NCBI GenBank assembly: GCA_027625915.1
Contig: JANTQA010000072.1
Coordinates: 2,418,001 to 2,482,000 of the forward strand
Source of the DNA: Anaeramoeba flamelloides
Lineage: Eukaryota; Metamonada; Anaeramoebidae
Length of the DNA: 64,000 nucleotides
Reading direction: 5' to 3'
The notes below the pieces were generated by a model. That model was given only the letters and a program-made list of their open reading frames with translations. It made no database searches and was not told the DNA's origin. This document shows, piece by piece, positions 60,012 to 64,000 of the stretch. Every line of letters begins with the position of its first letter. Position 1 is the stretch's first letter. The translations under genes and the position numbers were made by a program.

Positions 60012-61139
60012 TTGTTTCTGTAAGTCGGTGAAAGTTTTTCAAAGTTTAAAAAAAATGATCGATTATTAAGTGATTTTTTTATGTTAAGAGGAGAATAAAG
60101 ATTGTCTTGCCAATGAAATGTAAGAGAATGGTATTTCTTTTTTTTGGAAATTATTTACTTTCATTAATCTTTCCACTTTTGAGAAAAAGATTTCAAAATC
60201 AGAGAACAAAAAAATCAAAATGGATCACTGTGCTTTGTAATTTCGTTTTACAAACAGTTTTTGGGTTCACATTTCTCGAAACCTTTTGTTCTTTTTTTGG
60301 AAAAAGTTGTCTTTTCGAAATGCAAATATTAATTTACAAGTGGCAAACCGAAAAATAGAAATTCCTGTTAATGGTAAATTAAAAAAAAGAAGTCGAAAAT
60401 TCGAAGAAGAAGAACAAATTGTGGGAAATTGATCATTGAAGATCTTTTGATTTCTTCAGAGACCATTTGTTCACATAATATTGAAGAATCATGAGAAAAT
60501 TTTTTGTATTAGTATTTAGAAAATGACAAAATAAAAATTTCAATAGGAATTTTTCAATTTTTGCTAAGTGATAGTAACCTACAAAAATCTTTTAGAAAAT
60601 TTAAAGACCAAATTCTAAAAAATTTAACTGATTCTTCTAATAGAAAATCAAATGGAAATAATCTGATTACTCAAAGACCAAACTTTCTTTGAATGTGATT
60701 TTCCTAAATGAATTTATATTTTCAAAATTTGATCACTTTTTCTCATTATTGAAAAAGTTAAAAATCTTACCTTTTACCACATTATTTACCAAAACTTATT
60801 TTTATTGAAGAGGAAAGAAATGATAAGGTCTGTAAAGGAAGTGAACAAAAACACATTTAATAAATGAAACCAGTAAATATTCAAATAACTCCTTATAAAA
60901 ATTCTATTTTAAGGACCAAGTCTTACAGGTAAATAATAATTTTCTAAAATGGAAAAAAAAAAAATTAATAATTGTTATGATGAATTAAAATCGAACCAAC
61001 AGGTAATTTACCACCATCTCCAAAAAATAAATAATCAAATACTAGGATATTATTAGAAAAATAAAACCAAAGAGTTACATTGAATTTCCAATTAGAATAC
61101 TTTTGAATTATTCTTTTGAAAACAACAATATTGATTGTT

Positions 61140-61590
61140 TAGTCTTGATCTTGGTACTTTTTGAGATCTTGAGGATATTTTTTTTTTCATTTCTAAAATA
61201 AGTTATTCTTTCTAAAAAGAATTCACAAAATCATTCCTTCATCAAATAGAGAGAGCTCTAATTTCACCATAAATATGATTAAATCAAATTAAATCCATTA
61301 TGTAATTCAAGAAAACCTATTGTTTCAAATTGAAGAAATTTATATAATTATAAATATAAAAAAAGTAACGAAGGCTTTTTTTTGAAATTATTGATTTTTA
61401 AATTGGGAATCTTTTTAATTGTTTTTTTTGTAAAAGATGATCAGATCTGAAGAACTTTTTTTTTGTTTAATGGACTTTTATATCAATGAAATCGTTTTTT
61501 TTTTGTTTCTTTGAATTTTGTCAATTAAAAGAAAGACAATTCCACAATGCACCTTTTTTGGTTTCAATTCACTACTTGGGTATGGAGAAA
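61140..61590 (-). repeat. dispersed repeat family I, copy 3
   Basis: Reverse-oriented match to 46380-46870, with AGATGATCAGATCTGAAGAA (about 61435) as the best block and GAATCTTTTTAATTGTTTT next to it. The right end carries TACTTGGGTATGGAG, the inverse of the CTCCATACTCAA-type end of copies 1 and 2. Confidence 0.7.
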
Positions 61591-61829
61591 ATCCCTATAA
61601 ATAAAAAGAACATGAAATTCAAAAAAAAAAACAAGTCTTATAGACTATAAAAAACAACCATTTATCTTTGAAAAGAAACGTTCGAATGACATTTTTCTTA
61701 TTAGTGAACAAAAAAAAACAATAAGAAAAAAAAATACCATATAATTAAATTAAAAATTCTTCCAAGGTACATTTTTAAAAACCTTATAAAATTCAACTTA
61801 TAACTTATATAAAAAACTTTTAATTTGAT

Positions 61830-62470
61830 TATTTTGTGAAATAATAATTAATAATTCAATTCTTATTCTTTCAGTGAGTTATTAATAACCCATGTATTAA
61901 ATTTATAAATCGATTTTATCTATATTTCTTAATTTTTTCCAAATTTCTAAACAAAAAAAACTAATTCTAATAATTATTTCTAATAAATAAAAATAATAGA
62001 TATTCTCAAAAAATGATTTTAATACCAATAATTCCTTGTTTTTTATTTCCTTAATATTTGAAAAAGGATATTGACTAGTCTTTTAAATATCAAGAAATTT
62101 AATATATATTTTGAATTAAATAAATGATCAATTTTTTCTCAATCTTTGAGGATTTAATATTTGATTTATTTTTATTTTATTTTTACAATAAGATTAAAGC
62201 TTCAATATGATTTATTTTATAAAAACCATTGAAAATTATTAAAAAAGTGAGATTTCATTAAAATCAAAATGTTTTAAGAATTGTATTTTTCTGTTTTAGA
62301 TTCAGAAAAAAAAGAATATAGATCTTTTTACTCAAAATTTCATTGGAAACAAATGAACTACTTTTTAAAAATGATTATTCATTTCTCTAAAGTTGACAAA
62401 TACAGTTAAATATCAAGTTTAATTAACCACTATGGAAATAATTATACTATAACTTTTGTAAAAAAAAATT
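61830..62470 (+). repeat. dispersed repeat family J, copy 2
   Basis: Co-linear with 14850-15500. Shared landmarks are AATATTTGATTTATTTTTATT (62155), AATAAGATTAAAGCTTCAA and GTGAGATTTC; the run AGATCTTTTTA also fits. Confidence 0.5.
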
Positions 62471-62969
62471 AATAAGAGTTACTAGCTACGTAAGAAAATT
62501 GCCAAAGATTATTAATAAGTTGAACCAAATATTATTATTTTTTCGGAAAATAGAATAGAGTTCTTCTAAATAGTTTCCATTGTCTTTTTTTAGTATTGGT
62601 GAATTAAAAAAGTAAATAAGGTGAAATGTTAAAAAAAAATTCAATAAAATTTTAAAAAATATCTGGAAAAAACTTTATTTAAAAACTGAAATTATTATTT
62701 TATAGTAATAATTTTTAAAATATAAATATTCAAAAAAAAGTTCCCAAATTGTTCTAAATATTTTTTAGAGTTACTTTAAAAGTTTTAATTATTTTTTATA
62801 TTATATAAAATTGGAGAAGTTAATTCAATTTTATAAAAATGATCAACGAATTTGGAAAATTTTTAAGGTCATTATTACTGAAGGAAGTTTGCAAAAAAAA
62901 AAACACTTTACAAACAAATACACTTACTTTGGAAATAACTCAATCTAAAAATATAGTCTTCAATTTAAA

Positions 62970-63550
62970 TATCTGTATATATATATATATATAAATAAAT
63001 AAACTAGATTCCAAAAATTTGGACACAGTTTAAACAATTGAAAGTACATCATTACTTCACTTTAAATTCAATTTGGAAAGAATTTTGATTTTACAAACAA
63101 TTTCATTTTTTGTCTTTTTTGTTTTGTTTTCATTTCCTTTTTTGCAGTTACGTAATCTGTTTCGTTAGATCTGAAAATTTTTTTTTCAAGGTTTGATAGA
63201 AGGTTAGTGTTGAGTTTGTTAAATTGGAAAATCACACAAAATTGGTAGATAGTATCTTAACATTTGATCGATCAACAATTGTTGATGAAATTTCAACAAA
63301 TTTACCAATACATTTTTTGTTCAGCTTGTTTCATTATTTTGGACACACCGGTTTTTATTTTTGAGTTTTATATTTTTTCTTTTATTTTGATTAAAATATT
63401 GACTTATTAAAACATAAATACCGGGTTATTTAAATGTGGTTTTATATTAGGTTTGGAAAAATACAATAAATAGGGGTTTTTTTGCATATTTTTGATTTTG
63501 GATGTGTACAAAATTTTTGGAAGGGGGTTTATATATATATATATATATAT
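62970..63550. mobile_element. MITE-like element F, copy 2, with TA-rich inverted ends
   Basis: Left end: a TATATA tract, then AAACTAGATTCCAAAAATTTGGACAC. Right end: GTGTACAAAATTTTTGGAAG, GGGGTTTATATATATA. The two are inverse copies of about 45 bases. The interior (63140-63535) matches 56700-57115. The TA tracts may be part of the element or expanded target sequence. Confidence 0.6.
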
Positions 63551-63893
63551 AATTATCAGTGACTAGATACTTAACATATATTTATACAATTATCAAGTGA
63601 ATAATTTACACTAAAAAGTTTATTTTAAATTTTTACCTATTTTGATTGTTTAAATTCAAATAAAAGAAAAAAAAATGAGAGGATCCAAAGGAAAAAAATT
63701 TCCAAAACCTTAATACGAAAAATTAAAATATGAAAATATCGAAAAATGTATTTATTTTTATCTATTTTGAGAAAGGGGAATTAAAGAAAATTTAAAACAA
63801 AAAAGAGAAGAAGAAAAATAATTAATATATATATATATATATACAATAATATTATCATTTTCATGACCAAATAGAAACTATTAACTGTCGTTA

Positions 63894-63962
63894 TGTTTTC
63901 CATGATTTGAAAGAATTGATTAAAATCCATGATTTCCTAAATTATTTATAATTCTGGAAAAG
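63894..63962. repeat. diverged core hairpin at right end
   Basis: GTTTTCCATGATTTGAAAGA pairs with ATTTATAATTCTGGAAAAG, followed by CGCCGTTAG, the same short motif seen after hairpins near 37880. Probably the edge of another hairpin-cassette element that continues beyond the window. Confidence 0.6.
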
Positions 63963-64000
63963 CGCCGTTAGTTTTTTTTTTTTTGAGTTTTTATTTATTT

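Larger units (their letters stand above)
60012..64000. other. repeat-rich right end of the window
   Basis: No supported gene. Holds repeat family I copy 3 (61140-61590, minus), family J copy 2 (61830-62470), element F copy 2 (about 62970-63550) and a core hairpin at 63894-63962. TA dinucleotide tracts occur at about 62975, 63528 and 63824. The frame at 60107-60358 is Phe/Leu-rich and not considered coding. Confidence 0.5.

Noticed and set aside
60107-60358. 83-codon frame with two hydrophobic stretches
   Set aside because: Phe/Leu content follows from T-rich DNA; no homology, no second exon.
1-64000. Retroviral, LTR, LINE or large virus-like elements
   Set aside because: No reverse transcriptase, integrase, capsid or DNA polymerase motif was seen on either strand; all repeats recognised are short and non-coding.
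1-64000. tRNA or rRNA genes and CRISPR arrays
   Set aside because: No cloverleaf-like GC-rich segment or rRNA core sequence stood out, and no regularly spaced direct repeats; a covariance search could still find a divergent tRNA.

Overview
The window is nuclear DNA of a very AT-rich protist. It has spliceosomal introns with GT...AG ends, long A and T runs, low gene density (about nine genes in 64 kb), proteins full of N, K, KE, EQ and RE runs, and many non-coding inverted-repeat elements. The conserved genes are eukaryotic housekeeping genes. The style (KE/RE/EN runs, AGC kinase, short ORP protein) recalls free-living amoebae such as Anaeramoeba, but nothing here proves the genus, so that is only a guess. 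No bacterial operons, no rRNA and no tRNA were seen.

Layout: 412-5159 (+) AGC-family kinase of the S6K/Akt type, split by a 3.5 kb intron; 7858-10200 (-) TRF4/PAPD5-type non-canonical poly(A) polymerase with a long Asn/SR-rich repeated tail; 13457-14073 (+) small unknown gene; 19435-26682 (+) large unknown gene with a second 3.6 kb intron; 31010-35975 (+) short oxysterol-binding-protein-related lipid transfer protein with a third 3.5 kb intron; 39422-41798 (+) charged, LFG-containing protein, possibly a nuclear-basket nucleoporin; 45281-46096 (+) ribosomal protein eS6; 52049-55282 (+) Hsp110-type chaperone; 57583-57732 (+) possible tiny basic protein; 58766-60011 (-) coiled-coil basic protein.

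The genes are monocistronic and belong to unrelated processes: signalling, RNA tailing, lipid exchange, translation and protein folding. The one link is functional: an S6K/Akt-like kinase and eS6 are both here, but this eS6 lacks the usual C-terminal serine cluster.

The space between genes, and the three giant introns, is packed with repeats. Comparing copies by eye gives at least ten families: a 1.2-1.3 kb element with AATCGCGAT-type subterminal motifs (two copies, one nested in another repeat); a hairpin-cassette family whose core hairpin has 35-base arms; and several MITE-like elements with terminal inverted repeats (copies at 28324, 31937, 11572, 33317, 34301, 30123, 42137, 62970). Two of the insertions can be checked against an empty site within the same window. 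The introns fall into two classes, 126-238 bases and 3494-3578 bases. Three genes have a break in reading frame, at an A run or trinucleotide repeat, which may be assembly error. All repeat boundaries are by-eye estimates.
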